A stretch of DNA of 64,000 nt, taken from contig NZ_QEIH01000003.1 in assembly GCF_003260195.1 (NCBI RefSeq), positions 1-64,000 on the forward strand. The letters are read 5' to 3'. Of this stretch, positions 7,293 to 16,383 are shown piece by piece. Both the position numbers and the translations under genes were made by a program. Each line of letters begins with the position of its first letter. The stretch's first letter is position 1. The notes beneath the pieces were generated by a model, which was not told the origin of the DNA, ran no database searches, and saw only the letters and a list, made by a program, of their open reading frames with translations. This stretch comes from Lutibacter citreus (lineage in GTDB: Bacteria; Bacteroidota; Bacteroidia; Flavobacteriales; Flavobacteriaceae).

Positions 7293-8504
7293 ATGAAAAA
7301 TATACAAACTAAACCTTTAAGCAAAAAGCTACTATTTATTATGGCAACTGCTATAGCTGCAACGGGGGCCAATTTATATTACAATCAACCATTAATACCT
7401 TCAATGGGAAAATCGTTAGGGTTAAGGGAAGGAGTATTGGGAGTTATTCCATCTGCTTCACAAATAGGATATGCGGTGGCTATCGTTTTTATTTCACCTT
7501 TAGGCGATGTAATGAATAGAAAATTAGTGATAAGAAACTTATCTATAATCCTTGTTATTGCCTTAATGGGTGTGTATTTAGCACCAAACTTAGGCATTTT
7601 AGTAGCAGCAACATTTGTTGTGGGGTTAGGGGCAAACATAACTCAACAATTATTACCCCTAGGTACCTCATTAGCTACTCCTGAAAATAAAGGTAAAGTA
7701 GTTGCTACTTTAATGACTGGTTTAGCATCTGGTATTTTACTGTCTAGAACACTTAGTGGTTTTATTGCAGAGCATTTTGGTTGGCGTGCTGTTTTTTTAA
7801 GTGCAGCAATAATTGCCACTATTATTGGTGTGGTGTTACATATTGTATTACCATCTAACCAACCTGCAGCAAAATTAAAATATACAAAACTGCTTGTTTC
7901 TATGTTTACTTTGGTAAAAACAAAACCACTATTACGAGAAGCCGCTTTTGTTGGTGCGTTATGGTTTGCTGCTTTTAATGCCTTGTGGGCTACCATTGCC
8001 ATTCATGTTATGGGAAAACCGTTTTCTTTTTCAGTACAACAAGTTGGTTTAATAGGATTTGTAGGAGCTGCTGGTATCTTTGGAGCTAAAATAGCCGGTA
8101 AATGGGTAGATAAAATTGGAGCAAGAAAAGTAATGGCAATTTCTCTTGCGGTAGTGCTATTAAGTTTTGTTGTAATGGCTCTTGGGCAAAATAATATAGT
8201 AGTACTTTGTATTGGTATAATACTATTAGATTTAGGGGTTTTTGGATCTCAAATACCAAACCAAGTTCGTGTTTTTTCTATTGATGTAAATGCACAAAGT
8301 AGAACAAACGCAGTGTATATGCTTTTTTATTATATAGGTGCTTCTTTAGGTTCTGCGTTTGGTGTATCCGTAATTAGTAAGTTTGGTTGGCCAGGACTTA
8401 CAATTTTTGGATTTTCTTTAGCAGCTATTGCATTAATCTTTCATCTTACAAGAAAAACAAAAAAACAGACTAAAGATTTAAAGGTGTCACTTTCTTTCAA
8501 ATAA
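7293..8504 (+). CDS. MFS transporter
   Basis: The 403-residue protein has about twelve hydrophobic membrane segments and the major facilitator layout, with a cytoplasmic loop motif GDVMNRK after segment 2 (a variant of GxxxDRxGRR) and a second one, GKWVDKIGARK, between segments 8 and 9. It resembles YnfM-type drug or metabolite exporters. It lies between an AraC regulator and a peroxiredoxin-like gene on the same strand, which suggests an inducible efflux and detoxification unit. The substrate is not recognisable. Confidence 0.87.
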   Translation: MKNIQTKPLSKKLLFIMATAIAATGANLYYNQPLIPSMGKSLGLREGVLGVIPSASQIGYAVAIVFISPLGDVMNRKLVIRNLSIILVIALMGVYLAPNLGILVAATFVVGLGANITQQLLPLGTSLATPENKGKVVATLMTGLASGILLSRTLSGFIAEHFGWRAVFLSAAIIATIIGVVLHIVLPSNQPAAKLKYTKLLVSMFTLVKTKPLLREAAFVGALWFAAFNALWATIAIHVMGKPFSFSVQQVGLIGFVGAAGIFGAKIAGKWVDKIGARKVMAISLAVVLLSFVVMALGQNNIVVLCIGIILLDLGVFGSQIPNQVRVFSIDVNAQSRTNAVYMLFYYIGASLGSAFGVSVISKFGWPGLTIFGFSLAAIALIFHLTRKTKKQTKDLKVSLSFK

Positions 8505-8576
8505 CATACCATTAAGAAGTTTATTTGGTATTAGTTACAAACCCAAAATTGTAGCAAACATTTAAAACTATAAAAA

Positions 8577-9245
8577 ATGAAAAATTTAGAACATATAAAA
8601 TTACAAGATGTATTAAACGCTAAGCAAGTGGCTTGGGAAGCCAAAGCAACTGATGCTCAAAAAAAAATGTCATCTGAAAACTTAGAAGCCATAATTGAAA
8701 CTAATTTCAAGAAAAATGCCATAAAAGTTGGTGACAAGGTTCTAGATTTTACGTTAAAAAATGCTCTTGGTGAATGCACCAATTTACAAACTATTTTAAA
8801 CGAAGGTCCAGTAGTACTAACTTGGTATAGAGGAGGATGGTGTCCGTACTGTAATTTAACATTACAATATTTACAAAACAGCCTACTTGAATTTAAAAAA
8901 CAAGGAGCTAATCTTTTGGCTTTAACACCTGAATTACCAGATAAATCACTTTCTACAACAGAAAAACATGATTTAAAATTTGAAGTATTAAGTGATGTTG
9001 GAAACAAAGTTGCGAAACAATACGGCCTATCGTACAAACTTACCGATGCTTTAGCAGTAGTGTATAAAAATGGTGTTGGTTTAAAAAATTACAATGGTGA
9101 TGATAGTAGCGAATTACCTATTACAGCAACTTACGTAATTGATTCCAAAGGTATTGTTCAATATGCATTTTTAGATGCTGATTACCGCAAAAGAGCAAGT
9201 ATTTCTGTAATTTTAGAAGTATTAAAAACACTTCAATCTAAATAG
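8577..9245 (+). CDS. peroxiredoxin-like AhpC/TSA family protein
   Basis: This 222-residue cytoplasmic protein has a thioredoxin/AhpC fold starting at about residue 47. The redox motif is GGWCPYC, with Cys89 and Cys92 preceded by VVLTWYRG as in the peroxiredoxin-like group. An N-terminal helical extension of about 45 residues is normal for this group. It probably reduces peroxides or disulfides. It follows the MFS gene by 72 bp and may be co-transcribed. No signal peptide is present. Confidence 0.85.
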   Translation: MKNLEHIKLQDVLNAKQVAWEAKATDAQKKMSSENLEAIIETNFKKNAIKVGDKVLDFTLKNALGECTNLQTILNEGPVVLTWYRGGWCPYCNLTLQYLQNSLLEFKKQGANLLALTPELPDKSLSTTEKHDLKFEVLSDVGNKVAKQYGLSYKLTDALAVVYKNGVGLKNYNGDDSSELPITATYVIDSKGIVQYAFLDADYRKRASISVILEVLKTLQSK

Positions 9246-9271
9246 TAACACTTATAAAAAATTAATAATGA

Positions 9272-9358
9272 AACCAAGCAGCAGGATTAGTATCTAAATA
9301 TTTTAGAGAAATTCCTGTTCCTTTCTTAGTAAGTATTGCAATTTTATTTGCGGTTTAA
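9272..9358 (+). pseudogene. possible coding remnant (28 open codons) in a 450-bp gap
   Basis: Between a TGA at 9269-9271 and a TAA at 9356-9358 one frame reads AAGLVSKYFREIPVPFLVSI and continues with a hydrophobic tail. This looks more like the end of a membrane protein than random AT-rich DNA. No start codon precedes it. It could be the remnant of a deleted gene. The rest of the gap (9246-9694) holds only the promoter before 9695. Confidence 0.25.
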
Positions 9359-9630
9359 CAACTAATTGTTAAGTTCATATAGTGAATTTTATAATCCTAA
9401 AAATGAATATTTAGTTTGTAACATTAATTTTGTAATTTCGATTCAATCCTATCTTTATTTCTAAAGAATCTATAATAATGCAATTAATTTATACAACGAA
9501 AAAAGATAATACTTATCTTTAAGCTTTAAAACTCCGAATAAGGTATTTAATTAACATCTTAAATTAATTTTAACCTGAAGCCTATTTTAGGACTACACAT
9601 TTATCCCGAAATTTACTACAGTAGATAAGG

Positions 9631-9657
9631 TTGTTTTTTGATTTTTTTATACTTTTG
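9631..9657 (+). promoter_or_regulatory. putative promoter, TTG-N16-TACTTTTG
   Basis: TTG at 9631-9633 and TACTTTTG at 9650-9657 match the Bacteroidota -33/-7 arrangement closely. Transcription would start near 9664, which rules out the in-frame TTG at 9662 as a start and supports the ATG at 9695. Confidence 0.5.
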
Positions 9658-9694
9658 AAGGTTGTTTTCAATCTATTTTTTACGATTATATTTT

Positions 9695-10999
9695 ATGAAA
9701 AAAAATACTATTATTTTAAAGATTATTATCTTTGGAATTGGTCTATTTGTGATGGCTTTGGGTGTAGCTTTATCTGTTAAAGCTAATTTGGGTGTTTCTC
9801 CAATATCTTGTATTCCATATGTTTATTGTTTTAAATTGCCTTTTACGCTAGGAACACTAACCATTTTTTTTAACCTCATTCTTATACTCATTCAGATAGG
9901 AATACTTCGGAAAAATTATCGTTTACTTCAATTATTACAACTTCCAGTTGTTTTTGCGTTTGGTGTATTTATTGATTTAGCACTTCATTTAGTATCAGGT
10001 TTAAATGTTTCTAATTACTACTGGCAAGCGTTATGGTGTTTAATGAGTTGTGTAGTAATAGCATTTGGTGTTTTTTTAGAAGTGAAAGCGAAACTAACTT
10101 ATTTACCAGGAGAAGGATTAGCCATGGCTATTTCAGATACGTTTAACAAGGAGTTTGGGAAAGCAAAAATAGGAGTGGATAGCGCAATGGTTTTGGTGGG
10201 TTTAATAAGTTCTTTTGTATTTCTCAAGCAACTTGAAGGGATAAGAGAAGGAACAATTGTTGCGGCTATTTCGGTGGGGTTTATTGCTAAATATTTTCAT
10301 CGAAGAATACACTTTTTTGATTCATGGCTTGAACCAGTTGTTGATATCTCTCCAAATGCAAGCGAGTTAGAAAGTACTTTAAAAAGCAATCTTGTTATTA
10401 CCATTTCCAGAGAGTATGGTAGTGGTGGGTTTGAAATAGGAAAGCAATTGGCTAAAAAGCTAGGAATCTCATTTTATGATAAGGAAATTATAGAACTTAC
10501 AACTAAAGAAAGTGGATTTACATTAGATTATATTCAACAGAATGAACAAAAATTAGCACATTCTCTTTTATCTGAACTTTATGAACAAAATTATGCCTAT
10601 GTGTATGAAAAGCAACCACCTCTCGATGTTTTATTTTTAGTTCAGAGTAAAATAATAAGAGACATCTGCTCAAAGGAATCATGTGTTATTGTTGGGCGTT
10701 GCGCCAATTTTATTCTAAAACATAACCCAAATTGCTTTAGTGTATTTATTCATGCTAACAAAAATTATCGCAAAGATAAAATCACCCATGAGTATAAAAT
10801 TAAATCTGAGGTTACGGATAGCGAGTTAGAAAAAACAGATAGAGAACGAGCCAACTATTGTTTACATTATACAGGTGAAAATTGGAATAATGCAAAGAAT
10901 TATCATTTGACGATAGATAGGTCTTCGTATGATACAGACGAAGTAGTTGAGATAATTACTAATTTAATTAAAAAACAAGATGTTAAATATATAATTTAG
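9695..10999 (+). CDS. fusion of YczE-like membrane domain and cytidylate-kinase-like domain
   Basis: From the ATG at 9695 this is a 434-residue two-part protein. The N-terminal 200 residues have about five membrane segments and resemble the YczE/YitT-like integral membrane family (DUF6198 type), including the motifs ALSVKANLGVSPISCIPYV and LPGEGLAMAISDTFNKEFGK. From about residue 220 comes a cytidylate-kinase-like P-loop domain beginning ITISREYGSGGFEIGKQLAK, a P-loop variant, with FYDKEII and a later IVGRCANFIL. Kinase-like domains of this family often occur alone. Fused to a membrane domain it may regulate or energise transport, but the substrate of either half is unknown. An in-frame TTG at 9662 would add 11 residues but lies before the predicted transcript start. 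Confidence 0.8.
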   Translation: MKKNTIILKIIIFGIGLFVMALGVALSVKANLGVSPISCIPYVYCFKLPFTLGTLTIFFNLILILIQIGILRKNYRLLQLLQLPVVFAFGVFIDLALHLVSGLNVSNYYWQALWCLMSCVVIAFGVFLEVKAKLTYLPGEGLAMAISDTFNKEFGKAKIGVDSAMVLVGLISSFVFLKQLEGIREGTIVAAISVGFIAKYFHRRIHFFDSWLEPVVDISPNASELESTLKSNLVITISREYGSGGFEIGKQLAKKLGISFYDKEIIELTTKESGFTLDYIQQNEQKLAHSLLSELYEQNYAYVYEKQPPLDVLFLVQSKIIRDICSKESCVIVGRCANFILKHNPNCFSVFIHANKNYRKDKITHEYKIKSEVTDSELEKTDRERANYCLHYTGENWNNAKNYHLTIDRSSYDTDEVVEIITNLIKKQDVKYII

Positions 11000-11044
11000 C
11001 GAAACGTTTATCAAAATAAAGTTTCATAATATTTTGTATAAGTA

Positions 11045-11176
11045 ATGGCAGGGGATGTGTTAAATATCAAAATTTTTAGGCAGCTAAAACAGCGTTGTAG
11101 TTTAACAGGAAAGTATTATGCAATCTTATCTGAAACCGATTTATTAATGAAAGAAATTGATAGAATAGAAATCTAA
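11045..11176 (+). CDS. small hypothetical ORF (43 codons)
   Basis: The 345-bp gap between the kinase fusion and the transporter contains one ATG-started frame of 43 codons. Its product has a charged composition (for example a YYAILSETDLLMKEIDRIEI ending) unlike low-complexity AT translation. No family is recognised and no promoter is obvious. It may be a small protein or the remnant of a longer one. Confidence 0.25.
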   Translation: MAGDVLNIKIFRQLKQRCSLTGKYYAILSETDLLMKEIDRIEI

Positions 11177-11344
11177 TAATAGTAAATTAGTATATTTTCA
11201 TAGTCTAAACCGTAAGTTGTTGAGAGAGAACTGTGTGAACCAAATGAATAACATGAAAAACAAATTGAAATCTTCTAAACTTATTAAAAAACATAACAAT
11301 TTATTTAAAATAGAAGTTAGTAATTTGCAAAAAAAAGTTAATGC

Positions 11345-12319
11345 ATGAAAATAAAGATTGATAAGTTTGTTCTATCTATTATAGCTACCATAGCAATAGC
11401 TTATATGTTCCCGCAATTGGGAACACAAGAAAGTAAAATTCCTTTAAATACAATTAGTGCCATAGGAATTTCTCTTATGTTCTTTTTTTATGGACTTAAA
11501 TTGAGTCCGAGGAAATTAATAGAAGGACTCAAAAACTGGAAATTACACTTATTAATTCAGACGTTTACCTTTTTAATTTTTCCATTATTGGTTTTATTGG
11601 CACGTCCATTTATTCAAAATGAAGAACAAGAAACTATTTGGTTGGCATTCTTTTTTTTGGCCGCCTTGCCGTCTACGGTTTCATCTTCAGTTGTTATGGT
11701 CTCTATAGCAAAAGGGAATATTCCAGGAGCAATTTTTAATGCGAGTATCTCGGGGATTATTGGTATTGCCCTTACGCCATTATGGATGGGACTATTTGTT
11801 CATGATGTACAAACAGACTTTGATTTTACAGACATATATATTAAACTTATTGTCCAAATAATTGTACCTGTTGTAATAGGTCTTTTTTTACAACGTTTCT
11901 TTGTTAAATTTGTACAAAAACATAGCAGTAAGCTAACCATTTTCGATAAATCTATAATACTATTAATTATTTTTAAAAGCTTTGCAGAATCTTTTGAAGG
12001 AAACATATTTAGTATAGTTTCTTTTTTAGATTTAATTGTTATTTTAATTGGAGTTATTCTTTTATTTTTAACAGCTTTTTATCTCACTAGGTTTTTAGCT
12101 AAAAAACTACATCTCAATTATGAAGATCAAATTACTGCGCAGTTTTGTGGTACTAAAAAATCATTAGTACATGGCACCGTTTTTTCAAAAATATTGTTTG
12201 GTAATATGGCATCTATTGGGATTATATTATTACCGCTTATGTTGTTTCACGCAATACAAATACTAATAATTAGCATAGTAGCATTTAAAATGGCAGTTAT
12301 AAAACCAGATAGCGATTAA
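11345..12319 (+). CDS. bile acid:sodium symporter-like (SBF/BASS) transporter
   Basis: The 324-residue protein has about ten membrane segments and the features of the SBF-like branch (YfeH type): GLKLSPRKLIEGLKNWKLHL after the first segments, AALPSTVSSSVVMVSIAKGN in the crossover region, and the late CGTKKSLVHGT motif. Members are sodium-coupled organic anion transporters. Bile acids are unlikely as the natural substrate here. It stands alone, with no recognisable partner. Confidence 0.87.
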   Translation: MKIKIDKFVLSIIATIAIAYMFPQLGTQESKIPLNTISAIGISLMFFFYGLKLSPRKLIEGLKNWKLHLLIQTFTFLIFPLLVLLARPFIQNEEQETIWLAFFFLAALPSTVSSSVVMVSIAKGNIPGAIFNASISGIIGIALTPLWMGLFVHDVQTDFDFTDIYIKLIVQIIVPVVIGLFLQRFFVKFVQKHSSKLTIFDKSIILLIIFKSFAESFEGNIFSIVSFLDLIVILIGVILLFLTAFYLTRFLAKKLHLNYEDQITAQFCGTKKSLVHGTVFSKILFGNMASIGIILLPLMLFHAIQILIISIVAFKMAVIKPDSD

Positions 12320-12446
12320 AATTTCTAAATAATTGTTGGTTTATAGGATGAAATATTTACGAATTTTATATTCAGTTTTAATTTGTTAAATTGGAGCTTA
12401 AATACTTAACAATTTATATACAAGAGATTTAGAAAATAAAAGATCT

Positions 12447-13853
12447 ATGGATAAAATTAAATTATACGGAGCAGATTGGTGCCCCGACTGTCGCAGAGCG
12501 AAATCATTTTTAAATGATAATAATATTGAGTTCACTTTTATTGATGTTGATTTAAACAAAGAAGCAACATTAAGAGTGGAAAAGATAAACAACGGGAAGA
12601 GAATTATACCTACCGTAATTATCAACAAAAAATCATTCACTAACCCTGATAACATAAAATTGTCAAGTGTGTTAGGTGTAAATGAAGTTGGAAGAGTTCA
12701 ATTATTTGGTGCAGATTGGTGTCCTGATTGTAGAAGAGCTAAAAATTTTTTACAAGATAACTCCATTAATTTTGAATTTATAGATGTTGATGAAAATGAT
12801 TGGGCAACGGCTAAAGTAGAAGAAATAAATAATGGTAAAAGAATTATTCCAACTTTACTTATTAATGGAAAACCACATACCAACCCTGATAATGTTTCAT
12901 TAACAAAACTATTATCTATAAATATAGAAAAAGAACATAAAGTTTTTGATACCATAATAATTGGAGGTGGTGCTGCTGGATTAACAACTTCTATTTATGC
13001 TCAAAGAGATCGTTTTGATACATTAATTTTAGAGAAAAAGAACATTGGAGGAAATGCTTTTTTAACAGAGAAGATTGAAAATTATCCTGGCTTTACTAAC
13101 ATTTCTGGTCCTAAATTAATGGATAAAATGGAGGAACAAGCCAAGACCTATGGAGCAACGATTAAAACAGGAGAAGAGGTTGTGGATATAACCAAATTGA
13201 ATGGGGTATTTACGGTAAAAACAAAAGGAGCTAGTTATATTGGAAAATCAATTGTTTTGTCAACAGGTTCAACTTATAGATTGTTAGGAATTCCAAACGA
13301 GACAGCTTTAGTAGGTTCGGGAATTCACTTTTGTGCTACCTGTGACGGTGCATTTTACAGAGACAAAGATATTATTGTTATTGGAGGAGGAAACTCTGCA
13401 CTTGAAGAAGGAATTTTCTTAGCAGGATTTTGTAAATCTGTAAAAATTATAAACCGATCTAAAAAATTTACAGCAACAGATACTTATGTAGAAAAGCTAA
13501 AAACCATTGATAATATTACCACTTATATGAATAAAACATCTGTTGAGTTTTTAGCAGGAGAAAATGATTTATTCAAATCATTGAAGGTTAAAGATAATGA
13601 AACCAATAAAGAGGAATTAATTTCAGCAGATGGTGTATTTATTTTTATTGGACTTATACCAAACACCTCTCCATTTAAAGATTTAATATCTTTAAACGAA
13701 AGAGGTTTTATAACAACATCAGGTTTAGCTCAAACATCAGTAGAAGGTATATTTGCAGCAGGAGATTGTAGAGAAGGCGCTATAGCTCAAGTTGCAGCCG
13801 CAACAGGCGAAGGTGTTTTAGCTAGTTATGGAATTAGAAATTATCTTAAATAA
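12447..13853 (+). CDS. tandem glutaredoxin-like domains fused to thioredoxin reductase
   Basis: The 468-residue protein contains two nearly identical glutaredoxin-like domains (residues 1-80 and 81-160) and a low-molecular-weight thioredoxin reductase (about 166-468). Each small domain has WCPDC (Cys12/15 and Cys92/95), a RIIPT cis-proline motif and a TNPDN ending. The repeat period is exactly 80 residues. The reductase has the FAD motif GGGAAGL (about 173-179), the redox motif CATCD (Cys296/Cys299) and GGGNSA for NADPH. Such fusions let the flavoprotein pass electrons from NADPH directly to its own glutaredoxin arms. The client is unknown. A terminator follows at 13910. Confidence 0.92.
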   Translation: MDKIKLYGADWCPDCRRAKSFLNDNNIEFTFIDVDLNKEATLRVEKINNGKRIIPTVIINKKSFTNPDNIKLSSVLGVNEVGRVQLFGADWCPDCRRAKNFLQDNSINFEFIDVDENDWATAKVEEINNGKRIIPTLLINGKPHTNPDNVSLTKLLSINIEKEHKVFDTIIIGGGAAGLTTSIYAQRDRFDTLILEKKNIGGNAFLTEKIENYPGFTNISGPKLMDKMEEQAKTYGATIKTGEEVVDITKLNGVFTVKTKGASYIGKSIVLSTGSTYRLLGIPNETALVGSGIHFCATCDGAFYRDKDIIVIGGGNSALEEGIFLAGFCKSVKIINRSKKFTATDTYVEKLKTIDNITTYMNKTSVEFLAGENDLFKSLKVKDNETNKEELISADGVFIFIGLIPNTSPFKDLISLNERGFITTSGLAQTSVEGIFAAGDCREGAIAQVAAATGEGVLASYGIRNYLK

Positions 13854-13909
13854 CGTTCATAAAACCGTTAATAGCTGTGTAAGGTATTAAAAAACATAAA
13901 GTACAATTC

Positions 13910-13938
13910 AAAAGCTCCTTTTTAAGGGGCTTTTGTTG
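13910..13938 (+). terminator. rho-independent terminator after the Grx-Grx-TrxR gene
   Basis: AAAAGCTCC (13910-13918) pairs with GGGGCTTTT, with one wobble, across an AT loop, and the stem runs into TTTTGTTGTTT. It ends the transcript of the reductase fusion about 60 bp after its stop codon. Confidence 0.75.
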
Positions 13939-13989
13939 TTTAATGCAAAGCTATAGAGGAATTACTGTTGTTGTTCTTTATAAGTTATA

Positions 13990-14020
13990 AAGAATGTTTC
14001 TAAAACTTAAAAATATTACA
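13990..14020 (+). repeat. fragment of the attC-like repeat interior
   Basis: AGAATGTTTCTAAAAC (13991-14006) is identical to the interior of copy B (1227-1242), followed by a similar AAAAATATTA. The palindromic arms are not recognisable here. TAACGTT directly at the stop codon of the preceding gene (13851-13857) resembles the left end of copy B, so an eroded copy may have spanned this gap. Confidence 0.35.
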
Positions 14021-14098
14021 TTTATAGTGCAAAAAAAGGAACTATTAAAAGCACAATTTAGGAGTATATACATCAATAAAAAATCATAGATTAATTAA

Positions 14099-14530
14099 AT
14101 GAAAAATTTTAATAGTATAAAATATGAAATAGATAAAGAAAGGAATGAAAATCCGAAACTAAAAATATTATCTTATTGGAGTTTATTTTCATTTGTAGGA
14201 ATAATAATTATAAAAACTATTATTAGACCAAAGCAACTTCATATATCTGAATTTTTTATCTTTTTACAAGGAACATTACCTAATTATTTTGCTGGAGCGG
14301 GTTTATTTTCGTTGGCTTTTATTTTTTACAGAGCATTTTTTAGTTATGAGAATTCAATAATCAAAAGAATAGTGTTTTCTTTCCTATTTTCATTTGTTGG
14401 ATTAACAATGTGGGAATTAGTTCAATATTTTATGGGGTATCCTGTTGATTATTATGATATTATAATGACAGCGATTGGAGGTGTTTCTTCAATAATAATT
14501 GTTCTTTTAATTAGAATTAAAAATTATTAA
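14099..14530 (+). CDS. VanZ-like small membrane protein
   Basis: The 143-residue protein has four membrane segments. The third and fourth carry GLTMWELVQYFMGYPVDYYD, which resembles the VanZ-like pattern of a glutamate and glutamine in one helix and two acidic residues after the next loop. VanZ-like proteins are found in many genomes, and most have no proven function. No other gene lies within 70 bp. Confidence 0.6.
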   Translation: MKNFNSIKYEIDKERNENPKLKILSYWSLFSFVGIIIIKTIIRPKQLHISEFFIFLQGTLPNYFAGAGLFSLAFIFYRAFFSYENSIIKRIVFSFLFSFVGLTMWELVQYFMGYPVDYYDIIMTAIGGVSSIIIVLLIRIKNY

Positions 14531-14626
14531 AACAAACATACACGAAATGGTTTCCAATGTTTAAAAAATATCTAATTTTATAGATGTGTAATTCTTATAT
14601 GAAATTGTTGTAACCAATTTTAAAAA

Positions 14627-15559
14627 ATGCCTATGAATTTTTCAGAAATATTAGTAATTGGAGTCTCTTCTAGATCCTTATTTGATTTAGAGAAAGGAAA
14701 CGAAATATTTGAAAGTAAAGGAATTGAAGAATATAGGAAATTTCAACAGGAAAATGAAGATAAACCTTTAGAACCTGGAACGGCTTTTTACTTAATAAAG
14801 AGTCTTTTAGAGTTAAATAACCAAGCAGATAAAAGAATTGTGGAAGTTATAGTAATGTCAAGAAATAGTCCCGAGACTGGAGTTAGAATGCTAAACTCAA
14901 TAAAAAAACATAAATTAGATATAACAAGAGTTGCTTTATCTGGTGGAGAACCATTATCACCTTATATTGATGCTTTTGATATTGATTTGTTTCTTTCTAA
15001 AGACGAAAAAGATGTTCAAATTGTTATTGATTCAAAAGTGTGTGCGGCTGCAACTATTTATGCTCCACCTGAAAAATTTGATTCAAAAGATAGCCGAGTG
15101 AAAATTGCTTTTGATGCTGATGCAGTTTTATTCTCTGATGAATCGGAATTGAGATATAAAAAAGAAGGAATGGATGCATTCCATAAATATGAATCTGAAC
15201 ACGAAAACGATCCGTTAAAAAAAGGTCCTTTTGCTAAGTTGTTAATTAAACTTTCTAAAATTCAAGAACATTTTCCAACACGAATAGAACTATCACCTTT
15301 AAGAATTTCAATAGTTACGGCGAGAAATGCTCCTTCACATATGAGAGTTATTAGAACTATAAGAAATTGGGGAGTTTATGTTGACGAAGCGTATTTTTTA
15401 GGAGGTTTATCAAAAGATAAAGTTTTAAAAGCATTTGGGGCGCATATTTTCTTTGACGATCAAGATACACATTTAAAAAGTTCAAGTAAAGTTGTCCCTT
15501 CAGGAAAAGTACCTTACAATACTGGGTCTCAAATGAATAATTTAGATAAGAAAAAATAA
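14627..15559 (+). CDS. cytosolic 5'-nucleotidase (NT5C1-like)
   Basis: The 310-residue protein matches the 5'-nucleotidase family PF06189, which hydrolyses nucleoside monophosphates. Key stretches are the N-terminal IGVSSRSLFDLEKGNEIFE, VIVMSRNSPETGVRMLNSI, the acidic AFDADAVLFSDESE (aspartates at about 162-164, the haloacid-dehalogenase-like catalytic motif) and IVTARNAPSHMRVIRTIRNW. It is cytoplasmic and full length. ATG codons at positions 1 and 3 are both possible starts. Confidence 0.9.
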   Translation: MPMNFSEILVIGVSSRSLFDLEKGNEIFESKGIEEYRKFQQENEDKPLEPGTAFYLIKSLLELNNQADKRIVEVIVMSRNSPETGVRMLNSIKKHKLDITRVALSGGEPLSPYIDAFDIDLFLSKDEKDVQIVIDSKVCAAATIYAPPEKFDSKDSRVKIAFDADAVLFSDESELRYKKEGMDAFHKYESEHENDPLKKGPFAKLLIKLSKIQEHFPTRIELSPLRISIVTARNAPSHMRVIRTIRNWGVYVDEAYFLGGLSKDKVLKAFGAHIFFDDQDTHLKSSSKVVPSGKVPYNTGSQMNNLDKKK

Positions 15560-15701
15560 AAGGGTTACAATACTTTTTATAATTTGTAGCTTAATTTTAG
15601 TTTCCCTAAATAAATTTAATTTTTTTTTAGTAGGTATTTCGTTTATTTAATTGCTTAAAAATTGTTAAAAACCATTATAAAACATTGTATAAAAAAAACT
15701 T

Positions 15702-16292
15702 ATGATAAAATTAGATGATTACAAAAAAGAAAAACTAACAATTGATATTGTAAAAGCAAACATATATGGAATTCTGATAATGATTCCTGTTTTTTTAATT
15801 TATGGAATCCCTTTTTATCTTCTACATTTTAATGATTCAACGTTATTAAATTTTAAAGAATTGATTAAGGCGGCTGATACTAATTCTATGTTTTTGTTTC
15901 CTTTATATTTTTTTCTAATATTTTTAATTGGAATTATCTTACACGAATTAATACACGGAATAACTTGGTCAATTTTTGCCAAGAAAGGATTTAAGTCTAT
16001 TAAATTTGGAGTGCTTTGGAAAATGCTTACACCTTATTGCCATTGTAAGGAACCTCTTTTAGTGAAACATTACATTTTAGGAGCAATTATGCCTGCAATA
16101 TTTTTAGGAATTATTCCGGCTCTATATTCATTAATTTTTGGAAATATTGCTGTTTTAATATTTGGAGCTTTATTTACAGTAGCAGCTGTTGGAGACTTTT
16201 TAGTTATTAATTTAATAAGAAAAGAAGATCGTAATAGTCTTGTTCAGGATCATCCTTCAGAAGCTGGATGTTTTATTTATAGAAAAGTATAG
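15702..16292 (+). CDS. DUF3267 membrane zinc metalloprotease-like protein
   Basis: The 196-residue protein has four to five membrane segments with the zincin motif HELIH (His81, Glu82, His85) at the start of one helix, as in DUF3267 and M50-like families. A CHCKEP stretch and a late DHPSEAGC follow, the latter containing the conserved DHP of this family. It is predicted to be an integral membrane protease. Its substrate is unknown. It stands alone on +. Confidence 0.8.
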   Translation: MIKLDDYKKEKLTIDIVKANIYGILIMIPVFLIYGIPFYLLHFNDSTLLNFKELIKAADTNSMFLFPLYFFLIFLIGIILHELIHGITWSIFAKKGFKSIKFGVLWKMLTPYCHCKEPLLVKHYILGAIMPAIFLGIIPALYSLIFGNIAVLIFGALFTVAAVGDFLVINLIRKEDRNSLVQDHPSEAGCFIYRKV

Positions 16293-16298
16293 TAAGAA

Positions 16299-16340
16299 CC
16301 AGCACACAACATTTCTTAAAATTTGTGCTTAACCTAAATT
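16299..16340 (+). repeat. left-arm fragment of the attC-like repeat
   Basis: CAGCACACAACATTTC followed by TTAAAATTTGTGCTTAACC resembles the left half (outer GTGCAAC, then arm and GCTTAATTC) of copies A and B. It lies at the expected place 7 bp after a stop codon. No right half is present. Confidence 0.3.
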
Positions 16341-16383
16341 AAAAAACAAACTTTGAATAAGCGATTTAAAAATAATTGATTTA

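Noticed and set aside
9662-9694. In-frame TTG start 11 codons before the YczE-kinase fusion
   Set aside because: The -7 element at 9650-9657 predicts a transcript start near 9664, after this codon. The ATG at 9695 gives a normal first membrane segment.
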